Shown here: positions 1 to 8,275 of the stretch, one piece after another
Layout: each line of letters opens with the position of its first letter
Position numbering within the stretch: the first letter of the stretch is position 1
Assembly: GCA_949710005.1 (NCBI GenBank)
Contig: OX453280.1
Span: 8,972,534 to 9,036,533, forward strand
DNA length: 64,000 bases
Reading direction: 5' to 3'
Source of the DNA: Ricordea florida
Taxonomy: Eukaryota > Cnidaria > Anthozoa > Corallimorpharia > Ricordeidae
The notes under the pieces: model-generated
Databases searched by the model: none
The model's input: the letters and a program-made list of their open reading frames with translations, nothing else
What the model was told of the DNA's origin: nothing
Translations under genes and position numbers: made by a program

Positions 1-245
1 CTGGTGAAAATTTCATTGTTTTCTATAAAATCGTTACAGAGCTCTGTTATTTTAAAGATGCTTAGAACATTTCTCTAAAATTTGACTAGACTGCCCCCTT
101 AATATATCGCTTTTTGTAATACTCTTTGCTGTGGACGATAATTTGCATGTACTGTTGTTAACTTTATAGTTTGAGAACGCCAGCTTACATTTCAAAATGG
201 TGTCCTTAAATGTTCGAGGAATTCGCTCTGTGGAAAAAAGAAGAG
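1..245 (+). mobile_element. LINE copy 1, 5' part: start of ORF2 endonuclease, cut by the outer viral element
   Basis: From the ATG at 197 the sequence reads MVSLNVRGIRSVEKRR, the typical opening of a LINE apurinic-endonuclease domain. The frame stops exactly where the terminal inverted repeat begins at 246. The same frame resumes at 42249 with ALLTWLQKQNANILF, so the two parts are one ORF split by a 42-kb insertion. The 196 bases before the ATG are AT-rich with no clear ORF and are probably the ORF1/ORF2 junction or degraded ORF1. Confidence 0.75.
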
Positions 246-518
246 AGTAGTTGCATTAGGCCGATTCTGGCGCAAAAGGGTGTGGTCAATTTTTTTCGGG
301 GACTGGACCGAGCTCGGCCAGAATTTTTTGGGTGTGGTCTTATGCATATTTAATTAGGTGTCAACTTGTTCGATTTTGTGTCGATGATTTTTTTGTCGAT
401 TTTGATTTTTTGTTTGGGAGTGTCAAGGTGACAAAATGTATCTTTGTGGGGGGTGGGGTGGGGGGTGTGGATGTCATGGGTAAATTGAAATTTGGGGTTG
501 GGGTGGGGTAGCGATTGG
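246..518. repeat. Left TIR of outer element
   Basis: Pairs with 41974-42248 in inverse orientation, and the match continues imperfectly to about 530. It holds GGGTGTGGTC subterminal motifs (near 279 and 330) and a G-run block at 448-465 with quadruplex potential. The outermost 9 bases differ from the inner element TIR in only one or two positions. Confidence 0.93.
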
Positions 519-544
519 CATACGATTTTGGAAGAGTTGTTAAT

Positions 545-667
545 ATGAATTCAAATTTAATGATAATGTGTGCTGCGATTAATGCTGTGAGTTTTATATG
601 TGAAGATATGAATATTCATATCAGAAAGAAACTCAAAAGAAAGGAAAGACGTAAAAAATTTTTATGA
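545..667 (+). CDS. Small ORF at left TIR edge of outer element (40 aa)
   Basis: The ATG at 545 lies 27 bases past the TIR and points inward, as do the terminal-arm genes of the inner element. The predicted product is short, with a hydrophobic middle and a very basic C-terminus rich in K and R. It lacks the VAWHP...WC tail seen in the other terminal-arm proteins, so it may be a remnant or chance ORF. No family is recognised. Confidence 0.25.
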   Translation: MNSNLMIMCAAINAVSFICEDMNIHIRKKLKRKERRKKFL

Positions 668-727
668 AGTTTTATTGTTGTTTTGTCAAACAAACTTGGT
701 TGACTGATTGCTAATGGTAAAGAATAT

Positions 728-754
728 TTTTGTAACGCGTTTCACGTTACAAAA
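728..754 (-). terminator. 3' hairpin after outer SLOG gene
   Basis: A perfect 10-bp stem (TTTTGTAACG / CGTTACAAAA) encloses a 7-nt loop, TGAAACG in the sense of the upstream gene. It lies 16-42 nt downstream of the stop codon at 770. The same hairpin follows the inner SLOG gene and other terminal genes, so it is read as a 3'-end or termination signal (inference). Confidence 0.6.
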
Positions 755-769
755 GTTCATACTTAACAA

Positions 770-1141
770 TTAAACATAGACTACTATAATCTCTCTCTTA
801 TATTTCCTAGCCATCTTAATAGCTGACTTAGTAATTATGTCAAAACGTGAAGAAGGAAAGGCTAATACATGTGTGACATCCTCCATAATAGCTCTTGTAC
901 AAATCGGACCAGCAGCTTTACCATAATACCACCATTCAGGTTCAAATCTCTTGAAGGGTATTTCATACCAATTGGCAAAAAGTTCAACCATAGGTCGGAT
1001 TCCTGTTTCATCACCACTAGATACAATGGATTCAATTTCTAAAAATTCCAGGTTCCATTTATTAAGAGCTTTAGCTATTTGATTTTCAAAGAATCTAATG
1101 TCAAATAAGTCTTTACCACCAAGTATAGCTATTGATGTCAT
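770..1141 (-). CDS. SLOG-family (DUF2493-like) protein, motif-degraded copy (123 aa)
   Basis: This is the counterpart of the inner SLOG protein at 25866-26249 and is full length. SLOG proteins have a Rossmann-like fold that binds nucleotides or nucleotide-derived ligands. In the inner copy the ligand motifs read GGAEGVDELA and GPIRNRAIME. Here the first has become an unrelated SGDETGIRPM and the second GPICTRAIME, with the key R and N replaced. The frame is open, so this is either a decaying gene or one that has changed function. It is the last gene before the left TIR and is followed by a strong 3' hairpin. Confidence 0.65.
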   Translation of the reverse strand: MTSIAILGGKDLFDIRFFENQIAKALNKWNLEFLEIESIVSSGDETGIRPMVELFANWYEIPFKRFEPEWWYYGKAAGPICTRAIMEDVTHVLAFPSSRFDIITKSAIKMARKYKREIIVVYV

Positions 1142-1185
1142 GATATATGTGAATTGATTGATTAATTAGTTATAAATTTCAATTT

Positions 1186-2739
1186 TCATCTGAATAGCAT
1201 CCAAGCTATAGTTGCAACTCCAATGGTTAATGCTATCATGTTGGTTTCATGATTAGTAGTTGTTTCTTCTGGTGAAGATCCTTTGATTTCAGGTTGAGGA
1301 TCAATCTTTAGTGTTGGTGTTGGTTGTTTAGCTTCTACAGCTGCATGTGGCAACTTGACTTTTGAAGATCCCAGATTATGGCTGATTCCCACAGTCTTGG
1401 TTTCCAGGTTTATATTTGTGTTAGTACCAAATTTCATCTCATCAGTGGCCTTCATAAGGTTGTTGTTATACCCAACCACACTCTCTGTATTTATGATCAT
1501 GTTACTAGGCATCAACCATATTCCAGGAGCAATGGCTAAATCAAGCCTTAACTTAGCTTCTTGAGTGGCCAGTTGGTACCTTTGGATCGAACTTGAAATG
1601 TCATTCTCAATCACACTACTCTCAAACAGAGCCAGGAATTCTTGTTGAGTTTCGATTGCTCCACCACCAGTACCCACAATCGAATTTCTAGTGTTAACTT
1701 GAGCCCCCAATACACAGTAAACAAAAGCCTCAGCAGATCGATTCAACCTTCCAAGTCCAGCTTTAGTGAGTCCATAGCCACTAGTTGGTATGAACCAGGC
1801 ATATTTGTAATCAGCAAAGTCATCATTACGTATGAATGATATGAGGTCACCCTTTTCCTTCTTACCCCCATCATCAGCAAATTTACCACCTTCACCTGGC
1901 CACTGATCGGCTTCTTCATCATAATTCCTTACCATATGGACATTTTGGTATCCTCCACCTATTCCATGGTATCCAGCACCATAATCAAGGAATATATCAC
2001 CCAAACCCCCATTTCTCCCACCTTTCCATCTGAAATCAGAATTGTTTGAGATACCAAATTCAGCGCATAATCTTTGATAAGCAACTTAACTGTAAGGGTT
2101 GTTGTTTATTACAAAAGGTTGCTCATCAGGCAGTGGAAGACTCAATTTATACAATATCCGTCTTATGGTGAAGTATACATGAAATTTAATGAAGCTACTC
2201 ACAACTTTGGGGTAGTTGAGGCTCTCGAAAGGGCTTATTCCACAACCAGAGGTCGCACACCACACTGCAAAGTTCAGCTGTTGAGGCCAATAGTTCATAT
2301 CGGGCGCGTTCAACCACTTTCGACTTTGTTTACCAAACTTGAAAGTCACAACTTGGGAGGTAAATACGTTACGCATCTTGGCGGTGAATTTTTTCGTATT
2401 GGACACGTATATATCCAATGATGTCAGCATATCTGTGGTATTACTTGTGGGGTTATCAAAGTCAATGGCAGGTATTGGGTAAGAGCGATTGGTCATAGTC
2501 AAAGTCTTTGGGAATGAGCTTAATGCATTATCATCCAATCCTAAATCAAACCAGAGTAGTATTTTCAAACCTGGTCGGAGGTCATCAGTCCATGTGTTCC
2601 CAGTGGGGTCATCATAAGACATGATTGTCATCCCATTATGTTTCCACTTAATGTAACCTCCATATTGATCAGCCACAAATACGAATCGGTCACGATCAGC
2701 CTTTGGATATTTATTTCTGAAGTCATTGAGTAAGCCCAT
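1186..2739 (-). pseudogene. Homologue of the 511-aa late protein, broken by one nonsense codon
   Basis: The frame aligns along its whole length with the inner element protein at 24304-25839 but carries a TAA near 2086-2088, where the inner copy has a lysine codon. Both halves otherwise stay in the same frame, and no other break was seen. The C-terminus keeps a hydrophobic anchor after the GGGxxETQQEF-containing central region. A CTTAAAAG box lies 33 nt before the start. Its position late in the cluster suggests a virion or membrane-linked structural protein (inference). The function of the family is not known to me. Confidence 0.8.
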
Positions 2740-2772
2740 CTTCTATCCAGAATTTGGGTAGAAGGGTTCAAA

Positions 2773-2780
2773 CTTTTAAG
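2773..2780 (-). promoter_or_regulatory. CTTAAAAG late box upstream of 511-aa homologue
   Basis: Sense-strand CTTAAAAG followed by TTTGAAC lies 33 nt upstream of the ATG whose upper base is 2739. The same box and the TTTGAAC extension recur before the duplicated partial copy (3058-3065) and before the inner homologue (24263-24270). Confidence 0.5.
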
Positions 2781-2787
2781 CCATTAG

Positions 2788-3027
2788 TTACACATCATCA
2801 TCCAATCCTAAATCTATCCATAGCAGTCTTTTCAAACGGGGTGATAGGTCATCAATCAATGGCTTGCTAGTGAGGTCATCATAAGACATGATCATCATCC
2901 TATTATATTTCCATTCAATGTAACCGTAACCTAAAGAATGATCAATCATAAATCTGAATTTGTCATGGTTAGCCTCTGGATATTTATTTCTGAAGTTATG
3001 GAGTAAGTCTCTCAATATTTTGCTCAT
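2788..3027 (-). pseudogene. Partial tandem duplicate of the N-terminus of the 511-aa protein (79 aa)
   Basis: The 79-residue product repeats the first part of the adjacent gene: FRNKYPxA, then GYIEWKYNRMMIMSYDDLT, then LSPRLKRLLWIDLGLDDDV, after which it stops. Its own CTTAAAAG-TTTGAAC box precedes it, so promoter and N-terminal domain were copied together. At the same place the inner element has an unrelated 96-aa gene instead. The duplicate may encode a small separate N-terminal domain or be non-functional. Confidence 0.6.
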
Positions 3028-3057
3028 AGTCAGATAATTTGGGTAGAAGAGTTCAAA

Positions 3058-3065
3058 CTTTTAAG
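3058..3065 (-). promoter_or_regulatory. CTTAAAAG late box upstream of the partial duplicate
   Basis: Sense CTTAAAAGTTTGAAC lies 30 nt upstream of the ATG at 3027. It is nearly identical in sequence and spacing to the box before the neighbouring full-length homologue. Confidence 0.5.
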
Positions 3066-3094
3066 CTAATATTTATGATTTTCATAAATTATAG

Positions 3095-3712
3095 TTACGA
3101 CCCTCCTTTTAGTTCTTTGAGTATTTCTTTGCGTACTCTCTGTCTCAATACCAATGGGTCCTCTCCATTCATATTTTTTTGAGCTTTAGTCCTTATTTCA
3201 GCCTTAAGCTTTTCAAAGTTCTTGACTTCTTCTATGATCAATGAGAACTGCTCATCAGAGATCTTATTGTCACGAAGGGCTTTGGAAACCAGGTCTTCAA
3301 TGGTGTTTATTTTGGATTTGGCCAGTGTGATGATGTTTTGATGCTTCACAGCTTTCTTGGACAGGTTCTTGGATATTTGTTGACACGCTATGGATGCGCA
3401 CACAAATACGCCACTTACTACACCCAATGGTACAGATGCGATGATACCGACTCCACTAGGGGATGTGCCCAATCCACCAGCTGCCAAAACGCAAGACAAT
3501 ATACCACAGGTAGAGCTTGCATTCATTAGTACACCCTTGGATCGGTTATATTTTTTGAGTACTGTTTCATAGTGGCTTAATTCAGACTTTAGTTTATTCA
3601 AGGCATCACAACATTGTTGAAGCCTGAATGATGGTCCATCAGTGGGGGTTGGAGGAGGTGCAGGAGGTGCAGTTGCCTCTAAGTTGGGATATATTGTCTT
3701 ATATTCAGCCAT
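3095..3712 (-). CDS. Membrane protein with glycine-rich hydrophobic hairpin (205 aa), outer copy
   Basis: The layout is a proline-rich N-terminus, a helical segment with heptad-like leucines (about 30-60), a long Gly/Ala/Val hydrophobic stretch (about 65-110) that could form two membrane helices, then charged coiled-coil-like helices ending in KEILKELKGGS. The inner copy at 23249-23848 is closely similar but lacks part of the proline-rich insert. A CTTAAAAG box lies 20 nt upstream. It sits between the penton-like gene and the 511-aa homologue, which suggests an inner-membrane or capsid-lining role (inference). The family is not recognised. Confidence 0.7.
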   Translation of the reverse strand: MAEYKTIYPNLEATAPPAPPPTPTDGPSFRLQQCCDALNKLKSELSHYETVLKKYNRSKGVLMNASSTCGILSCVLAAGGLGTSPSGVGIIASVPLGVVSGVFVCASIACQQISKNLSKKAVKHQNIITLAKSKINTIEDLVSKALRDNKISDEQFSLIIEEVKNFEKLKAEIRTKAQKNMNGEDPLVLRQRVRKEILKELKGGS

Positions 3713-3732
3713 TTTGGAATGATTATCACTTA

Positions 3733-3740
3733 CTTTTAAG
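3733..3740 (-). promoter_or_regulatory. CTTAAAAG late box upstream of the 205-aa gene
   Basis: Sense ATCTTAAAAGTAAGTGAT lies 20 nt before the ATG at 3712. The identical block CATCTTAAAAGTAAGTGAT is found at the same place in the inner element (23221). Confidence 0.55.
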
Positions 3741-3743
3741 ATG

Positions 3744-4376
3744 TTATCTAAATCTTAAACTGAAAGTGATGGGTGAACCCTTCAGATCAAGCTTATTCCA
3801 TTTAATGTCTAGAAGGGTTAAGTCGAAGTGGTTTATGGGGCTCTTATGTTTTTGAGCTGGAATGGCTGGGTAATCCTGTGATGGTATGTTGGCAAGGAGG
3901 TGTGAGGGGGAGAGTTTCACAAGTTCTCCAGATTGAGTATTATTCATATATGACGACTTATTGTCCACTATACTACACATAAGTCTCAGTGGCTCCTTAA
4001 TCTGTATATTTATGGGGTATAACTTTCCAGGGGTTATGGTTTCAGGCGCCCCAAGACCAACTTGTAGACCTCTTGTAAGTTTAATGTTGAAGCTCTTATT
4101 GGAATACAGGTAATCAACAGTGTCAGTCTCAATGATTGATAGCTTAGCATTATCCGTATCATTCAGAAATATTGCGTGTATATCACGTAGAGAGTATGTA
4201 CCGGGTTGGATTATTATGATGGGCCGATTATCCTCCTTGAGAAAGCCCTGTCGATCTTTGAAGTTGACCAATCGTTTGGGTATAATACAGTCAAGGAGTT
4301 GTATTTCCCGAACCTTTTCCAGTGGGGGATCCAAATACACCTTAGTTTCAGACTCATACATAGTAATGCTCAACAT
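3744..4376 (-). CDS. Putative penton-like/minor capsid protein, outer copy (210 aa)
   Basis: This is a homologue of inner 22588-23217. The N-terminal part (PPLEKVREIQLLDCIIPKR) and the following PGTYSLRDIHAIFLND segment match the general layout of Polinton and virophage minor capsid (penton) jelly-roll proteins, which open with a strand pairing motif and a glycine-tyrosine turn and end in a strand of the type xLxLDxxGxxIxxxLR. Here the C-terminus is LDLKGSPITFSLRFR. This is pattern-based inference without alignment. The frame is intact and abuts the zinc-ribbon gene (start at 4574) by a short gap. Confidence 0.5.
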   Translation of the reverse strand: MLSITMYESETKVYLDPPLEKVREIQLLDCIIPKRLVNFKDRQGFLKEDNRPIIIIQPGTYSLRDIHAIFLNDTDNAKLSIIETDTVDYLYSNKSFNIKLTRGLQVGLGAPETITPGKLYPINIQIKEPLRLMCSIVDNKSSYMNNTQSGELVKLSPSHLLANIPSQDYPAIPAQKHKSPINHFDLTLLDIKWNKLDLKGSPITFSLRFR

Positions 4377-4385
4377 TTTGTTTGA

Positions 4386-4574
4386 TTACTCCTTAGTCAC
4401 CTTTAAATTTCTATAATCAGCATCTGAGAGGTATCGAGTTTTGATGATGCCACAGCTGGAACATTTACACTTCATCATTGGTCTCCCCTTGGATGTTTTG
4501 GTAAAGGTTTCACTACCAGGCACACAGTCAGTCAGCTTTTTCTCTTTGACGCAATAAGTCTTCATTTGATTCAT
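4386..4574 (-). CDS. Small zinc-ribbon protein, DUF5679-like (62 aa), outer copy
   Basis: The product begins MNQMKTYCVKEKKLTDCVPG and has a later CKCSSCGIIKTRYL, a knuckle-type CxCxxC arrangement after a GRPMMK segment. This layout (YCVK...GRPxxKGxCxxCG) resembles the DUF5679 zinc ribbons found in many large DNA viruses. One cysteine of the canonical first pair appears to be E here (YCVKEK), so the metal site may be reduced. The start overlaps the previous gene by an ATGA, which suggests coupled translation. Confidence 0.6.
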   Translation of the reverse strand: MNQMKTYCVKEKKLTDCVPGSETFTKTSKGRPMMKCKCSSCGIIKTRYLSDADYRNLKVTKE

Positions 4575-5521
4575 TTACGTTTCCTTTTTAACTCTTCTAT
4601 GAAGTAAAGCACAATCGCCATTATTAACAGCCAAGCATGTTTCCCTAGGAATGAAATGGCCTCTCCAGCAGTCTTGAATAGAAAGCTTACAATAGCGCCC
4701 ACCATCCCAGGCAATAATTCACCAAGTTTCTTCCCAAGGGTTTTTAGCCCGTCACCAACCCCTTTGCCCAATTTCGATAGCCCTTTGGAGAGGTTGGAGA
4801 CTATAACGCCAATGACTACTCCAACTGCACTCATGACAGCAAAGACTGTGAATCCATATTTCTTGAAGATGGCCTTCACACGATCACGTAATGACATTCG
4901 TTCCTCTATTCTCTCATTCTCACCTTCCAGGTTAGCTATCTCCTCCTCTTGATCACCAATTTCCCTCTCCAGAGTCTCTATTTGGCTACTTTCCTCCGGG
5001 GTTTTCAGTGGCTTGTCCCTATGGAATTTTAGCTTATCCTTCATTTTGGATATCATGGTCTTTCTCTTTGATATCTCACCATCATTAGCTTCCACAACTT
5101 CTTCCGCGCTTGGGCCTAGACTATTTTTGATGGTGGACGGTAATTTCTCATTCAATTCACCATCACCTTTGAATAACACATAAGGTTTTGATCCTTTCCT
5201 AACCAATGATACAACTACTTGTTTGAATTCATTAAATTTAGCTATAAACTTTGAAGTATCAGCTTTGGGGAATTTTGATCTAATTTTAGTCACAGCTTCA
5301 TCTTGTTCAATTTCCATATCTTCTATCAATAAGGGCCGAGTTTCATCAACACCGCCAAACGAGGTTTCCTCCTCTTCATAAGGGTCAATTGGACGAGTGG
5401 TTGATGTCTTTGTGATTGGGCTCAAATAAAGTGTATCATCCCCATCATCATAACCTCCATCATCATCACCTGGCTCATTTAGTTTAGTTGGATCTAGATC
5501 AGTATCGGGAGCAGTTGCCAT
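4571..5521 (-). CDS. Acidic coiled-coil protein with amphipathic/membrane C-terminus (316 aa), outer copy
   Basis: The start is taken at the MATAPDTD methionine (5521), which matches the inner copy; an in-frame extension upstream is probably untranslated leader. The layout is an acidic, proline-poor N-terminus with TETSFGGVDETRP-like region, a coiled coil at about 190-235 (EREIGDQEEEIANLEGENE), and a C-terminal half with repeated Gly-Lys amphipathic helices (LSKLGKGVGDGLKTLGKKLG) and strong hydrophobic helices. An amphipathic, membrane-active internal virion protein analogous to adenovirus protein VI is possible but not shown. Confidence 0.65.
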   Translation of the reverse strand: MATAPDTDLDPTKLNEPGDDDGGYDDGDDTLYLSPITKTSTTRPIDPYEEEETSFGGVDETRPLLIEDMEIEQDEAVTKIRSKFPKADTSKFIAKFNEFKQVVVSLVRKGSKPYVLFKGDGELNEKLPSTIKNSLGPSAEEVVEANDGEISKRKTMISKMKDKLKFHRDKPLKTPEESSQIETLEREIGDQEEEIANLEGENERIEERMSLRDRVKAIFKKYGFTVFAVMSAVGVVIGVIVSNLSKGLSKLGKGVGDGLKTLGKKLGELLPGMVGAIVSFLFKTAGEAISFLGKHAWLLIMAIVLYFIEELKRKRK

Positions 5522-5556
5522 ATTTGAAGTTGAATATGGGAACTTTCTAAATTGAT

Positions 5557-5815
5557 TCAAAAGTCTCGTATATTCATGTCGTTTGGGTCCCATATTTCAT
5601 CGCGGAAACCAGTCTTTGAATTACAGTCTGGGATCTTTCTAATTATAAGCAGTGATAAGAGACGCTGTTTGAGTTCACTCTTAGCAATGGCTATGGGATT
5701 GAAATCAAATGGCCAGTCTATGACTGGTTTATTACCCATCTTCAACTGTTCAGCTCTAAATCCTACCAATATATTCATGGGGAGTCATTGTGTTATCTGT
5801 TATTTTGTCAGTCAT
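5557..5815 (-). pseudogene. Rpb6/omega-like gene, frameshifted outer copy
   Basis: The start overlaps the stop of the preceding 134-aa gene as TAATG, as in the inner element. After the HEYI segment a short deletion relative to the inner copy shifts the frame, so the original start no longer reads into the conserved core. The core (RAEQLKMG ... DFNPIAIAKSELKQR ... IIRKIPD) is preserved in one reading frame from an internal methionine at 5778. It may be dead or make an N-truncated product. Confidence 0.65.
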
Positions 5816-6219
5816 TATATCCACTTGCTGGCAATATATCCCAAGGCTAACATCCCACCAGAAACATAAACCATTTCTCCAATCTTCTGATCTGAATTAG
5901 GCCTATAATAGTCTGAGAATTTGGGAGGATTACCGATTTGATTGTATAATCTCAGCGCTTCATCCGTCTTTGATATGTTCTCAGAGGCTTGATTCTTATC
6001 ACCCTTCCTACGATTCATAAAGTCAATATAAGCCATTCGTTTCTCTTGGTGCGCAGCATAATCTTTTTGGAACTTCTCCATTGCCTTGTCATGCCTCTCC
6101 CTTTCAAGTTGGAGTTCAGCTGAAGATGAGCCACTGATGACCTTTGCTAAATAATTTCCACCAATGAAGGCTGTTGCATTGAGGACTGCCCCTCCAAGCA
6201 TGATTACTAGAGTCGCCAT
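5815..6219 (-). CDS. Two-membrane-segment coiled-coil protein (134 aa), outer copy
   Basis: The protein has an N-terminal hydrophobic segment (residues about 1-30, GGAVLNATAFIGGNYLA), a charged helix rich in RERHDKAMEKFQKDY, a FSDYYRPNSDQKxGEMVYV motif and a C-terminal hydrophobic segment ending SKWI. It is almost identical to inner 20763-21167, showing strong conservation. It is probably a small virion membrane protein (inference). Its stop overlaps the next start (TAATG at 5815). Confidence 0.7.
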   Translation of the reverse strand: MATLVIMLGGAVLNATAFIGGNYLAKVISGSSSAELQLERERHDKAMEKFQKDYAAHQEKRMAYIDFMNRRKGDKNQASENISKTDEALRLYNQIGNPPKFSDYYRPNSDQKIGEMVYVSGGMLALGYIASKWI

Positions 6220-6275
6220 TTATCATTTGATGTTTTACTCTTAAACAATTTCAACGCATGCGCAATGACACAAAA

Positions 6276-6731
6276 TCAAGACTTAGAATTTTTCAGGCCG
6301 GGTTTATTATCAGATTGCTTGTTATTCTTCTTAAAAATTTTCAATAATGGATATGATATTACGATGGCTGAGAGCATTCCGAGTGTAAATGATATTAATG
6401 GGTGTGGTCGTAGTTGTGGTTGTTCTTCTTCTGTTAGTGGTAGTTCTTTGAGTATGATTGGCTTCATTGTGATATGTTTCAAAACAAAATCTTTCAATTT
6501 AGGTTCATTATGAGAATATTCAAGTTGACTATGTCTATCGTAGTACCATTTGAATAACTCTTCATTGCTTGGTATCTCTCGAAAATTCACATGCCCATCA
6601 TCATCATATCTAATATCATAATGCACTTCAGCCCTATATAACTCGGTAACGTACGACCTTCTAATGTGCTCCATTAATTCAACAGCATAATCATCTTTAC
6701 CATATCTGAATGCCTCATTGAAATCCATCAT
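6276..6731 (-). CDS. C-terminally anchored membrane protein (151 aa), outer copy
   Basis: The start is chosen at the first methionine of MMDFNEAF (upper base 6731), because the upstream residues lie inside the 73-aa gene in another frame. The first ATG overlaps the preceding stop as ATGA. The N-terminal part is helical (FRYGKDDYAVELMEHIRRSY), and near the C-terminus is one hydrophobic segment (LGMLSAIVISYPLLKIF) followed by a basic tail. It is much more diverged from the inner copy (20342-20746) than its neighbours, which suggests relaxed or diversifying selection. Confidence 0.6.
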   Translation of the reverse strand: MMDFNEAFRYGKDDYAVELMEHIRRSYVTELYRAEVHYDIRYDDDGHVNFREIPSNEELFKWYYDRHSQLEYSHNEPKLKDFVLKHITMKPIILKELPLTEEEQPQLRPHPLISFTLGMLSAIVISYPLLKIFKKNNKQSDNKPGLKNSKS

Positions 6732-6949
6732 ACACTTGTGGGTAGTATCTTCTGATCCTCCAAATAGGTTTTGACATATGTACTTATACTCAACACAAGT
6801 ACCCATTTACCATAGTTCATGAGACTGGTCGATGGGTCACCGGTGAATGTCTCCCGAAGAGCCTTTTTGGCCAGCCAGCCCATACCAGCCGACAATCCAA
6901 CGAGCACTGCAGAGCCAGTAACTGTCTTTACAAGCTTATTCTCAGCCAT
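6728..6949 (-). CDS. Small two-helix membrane protein (73 aa), outer copy
   Basis: The sequence begins MAENKLVKTVTGSAVLVGLS, a hydrophobic N-terminal helix, followed by KKALRETFTGDPSTSLMNY and a second hydrophobic segment, ending in LEDQKILPTSV. It is nearly identical to inner 20118-20339. It overlaps the next gene by 4 nt. The function is unknown; the conservation and position suggest a virion membrane component. Confidence 0.65.
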   Translation of the reverse strand: MAENKLVKTVTGSAVLVGLSAGMGWLAKKALRETFTGDPSTSLMNYGKWVLVLSISTYVKTYLEDQKILPTSV

Positions 6950-6955
6950 TTATGA

Positions 6956-7384
6956 TCACAACAACTCATCTTTTAAGCTATTTTCCTCGTCTTTGACGGG
7001 CTGACTTTCTATGACTCTGGGCTGTGGTGGACGAGTTGGTGTTGGTACATGTAAGTCAGCTATTCTATCTCTATAGTTTGTGAATAAGGCATAGGCGGCA
7101 AGGCCAATTGCACCTATAGTCATAATAATAGTTTGGGATGACATATATTTCGGTATCCAATCACCCCTTCCATCAACAGAACCACCCTTCTCATCTCCAT
7201 TTTCACTCTCTTCCCTTTCCTTCTTCTCCCTTTCTTCCCTTTCCTCCTCACGTTTCAAAGCTTCTCTAGCCCTCTTATTCTTTTCTGATAACGTTTTACC
7301 AGCCTGAACTCTCTTGGGGTCTTTGACCTTTGTTTTGACAGAAGGTTCTTTAGTGATTTGCTCAGCTTGGATTTCTTCAGACAT
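6956..7384 (-). CDS. Basic coiled-coil protein with one membrane segment (142 aa), outer copy
   Basis: The start is placed at MSEEIQAEQ (7384), matching the inner copy at 19719, and not at the upstream in-frame methionine inside the hairpin leader. A lysine-rich block KVKDPKRVQAGKTLSEKNKRA is followed by a long run of alternating E and R/K (a charged single helix), then a hydrophobic segment (IIMTIGAIGLAAYALF) and a proline-rich tail. The KDPKRVxAGKxLxExNKRA block suggests DNA or capsid binding. It is preceded by a CTTAAAG box and the CCTAGTA hairpin. Confidence 0.65.
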   Translation of the reverse strand: MSEEIQAEQITKEPSVKTKVKDPKRVQAGKTLSEKNKRAREALKREEEREEREKKEREESENGDEKGGSVDGRGDWIPKYMSSQTIIMTIGAIGLAAYALFTNYRDRIADLHVPTPTRPPQPRVIESQPVKDEENSLKDELL

Positions 7385-7407
7385 GTTATGAGTTAATCTA
7401 GTATAAC

Positions 7408-7438
7408 CTTTAAGTCTCCTAGTAAGAGTCATACTAGG
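7408..7438 (-). promoter_or_regulatory. CCTAGTA hairpin plus CTTAAAG box between SSB-like and 142-aa genes
   Basis: On the minus strand a 7-bp stem CCTAGTA/TACTAGG (7418-7438) with a 7-nt loop TGACTCT is followed within a few bases by CTTAAAG (7408-7414), 23 nt before the ATG at 7384. The same compound module occurs twice in the inner element (19406-19436 and 19658-19690). It is read as the 3' hairpin of one gene fused to the promoter of the next (inference). Confidence 0.6.
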
Positions 7439-7474
7439 AAACTAAACATTTCTTCTACAGTACTATTACCAAAT

Positions 7475-7627
7475 TAAGACTCATCCTCCTCCTCCTCCTC
7501 ATCATCATCATCCTCAAACTCTGAATCACTAAATACCGCTTCTTCATCTTCCACTGGTTCAAATTCAAATATGGGCTTGCTTAGCTTAATTTGTTGAATC
7601 ACTAATTTTGCAGATGCAATAAAATCA
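7475..7627 (-). pseudogene. C-terminal piece of the outer SSB-like gene (split)
   Basis: The minus strand reads KLVIQQIKLSKP followed by a tail of alternating acidic runs, ending DDDDEEEEEDES and a stop at 7475. This matches the YVVQAIKLRKP and acidic tail of the inner homologue (18540-19349). The N-terminal part lies 25 kb away at 33091-33818. The gap is the middle transposon with its nested viral element. Confidence 0.8.
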
Positions 7628-7634
7628 GTTAACA

Positions 7635-7665
7635 CGTTCTAAAACCATTTGGGATATTCTAAAAC
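7635..7665. repeat. Left TIR of middle transposon
   Basis: 31 bases are perfectly inverted at 33055-33085, with two internal TTCTAAAAC motifs. Confidence 0.85.
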
Positions 7666-7904
7666 TATGCTTTTTCGGCAATATTGAGCTATTTTTATCA
7701 TTACCTTACCAATTTCCCTAAAAAACTATACAAATTCAACTAAGAAATCCACTGGTTTGCCATGATTTTACTTCAGCTGGTAAATTAGAGCCAATTTTGT
7801 GTAAGGTGCTCCAATGCATGGAAGGAAATGTCAAACAATTTCAAAATTAGGGAAGGTAGTAAACGTAGTGAGAAATGAAAGTAAAGAACTTTAATATTTC
7901 CATG

Positions 7905-8275
7905 TTCCATCCAGCCAAGGTATGCAAAGGAACATGGAAATTTTCACAGACACAACGTAAAGGGGTTTGGAAATTTCCATGTCCCTTTCACAGACACAAC
8001 GTAAAGGGGTTTGGAAATTTCCGTGTCCCTTTCACCGACACAACGTAAAGGGGTTTGGAAATTCCCATGTCCCTTTCACAGACACAACGTAAAAGGGTTT
8101 GGAAATTCCCATGTCCCTTTCACAGACACAACGTAATGGGGTTTGGAAATTTCCATGCTCCTTTCACAGACACAACTTAAAGGGGCTTGGAAATTTCCAT
8201 GTCCCTTTCTCAGACACAACTTAAAGGGGTTTGGAAACTTCCATGTCCCTTTCACAGACACAACGTAAATAAAAG
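7905..8275. repeat. 44-bp minisatellite, left array
   Basis: About eight tandem units contain TTTGGAAATTTCCATGTCCC and TTTCACAGACACAACGTAAA. The unit length of 44 is not a multiple of three, and all frames are largely open, which creates spurious repetitive ORFs. GGAAATTTCC is itself a palindrome in each unit. The same array in the same orientation lies at 32125-32545 near the other end of the middle transposon. Confidence 0.9.
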
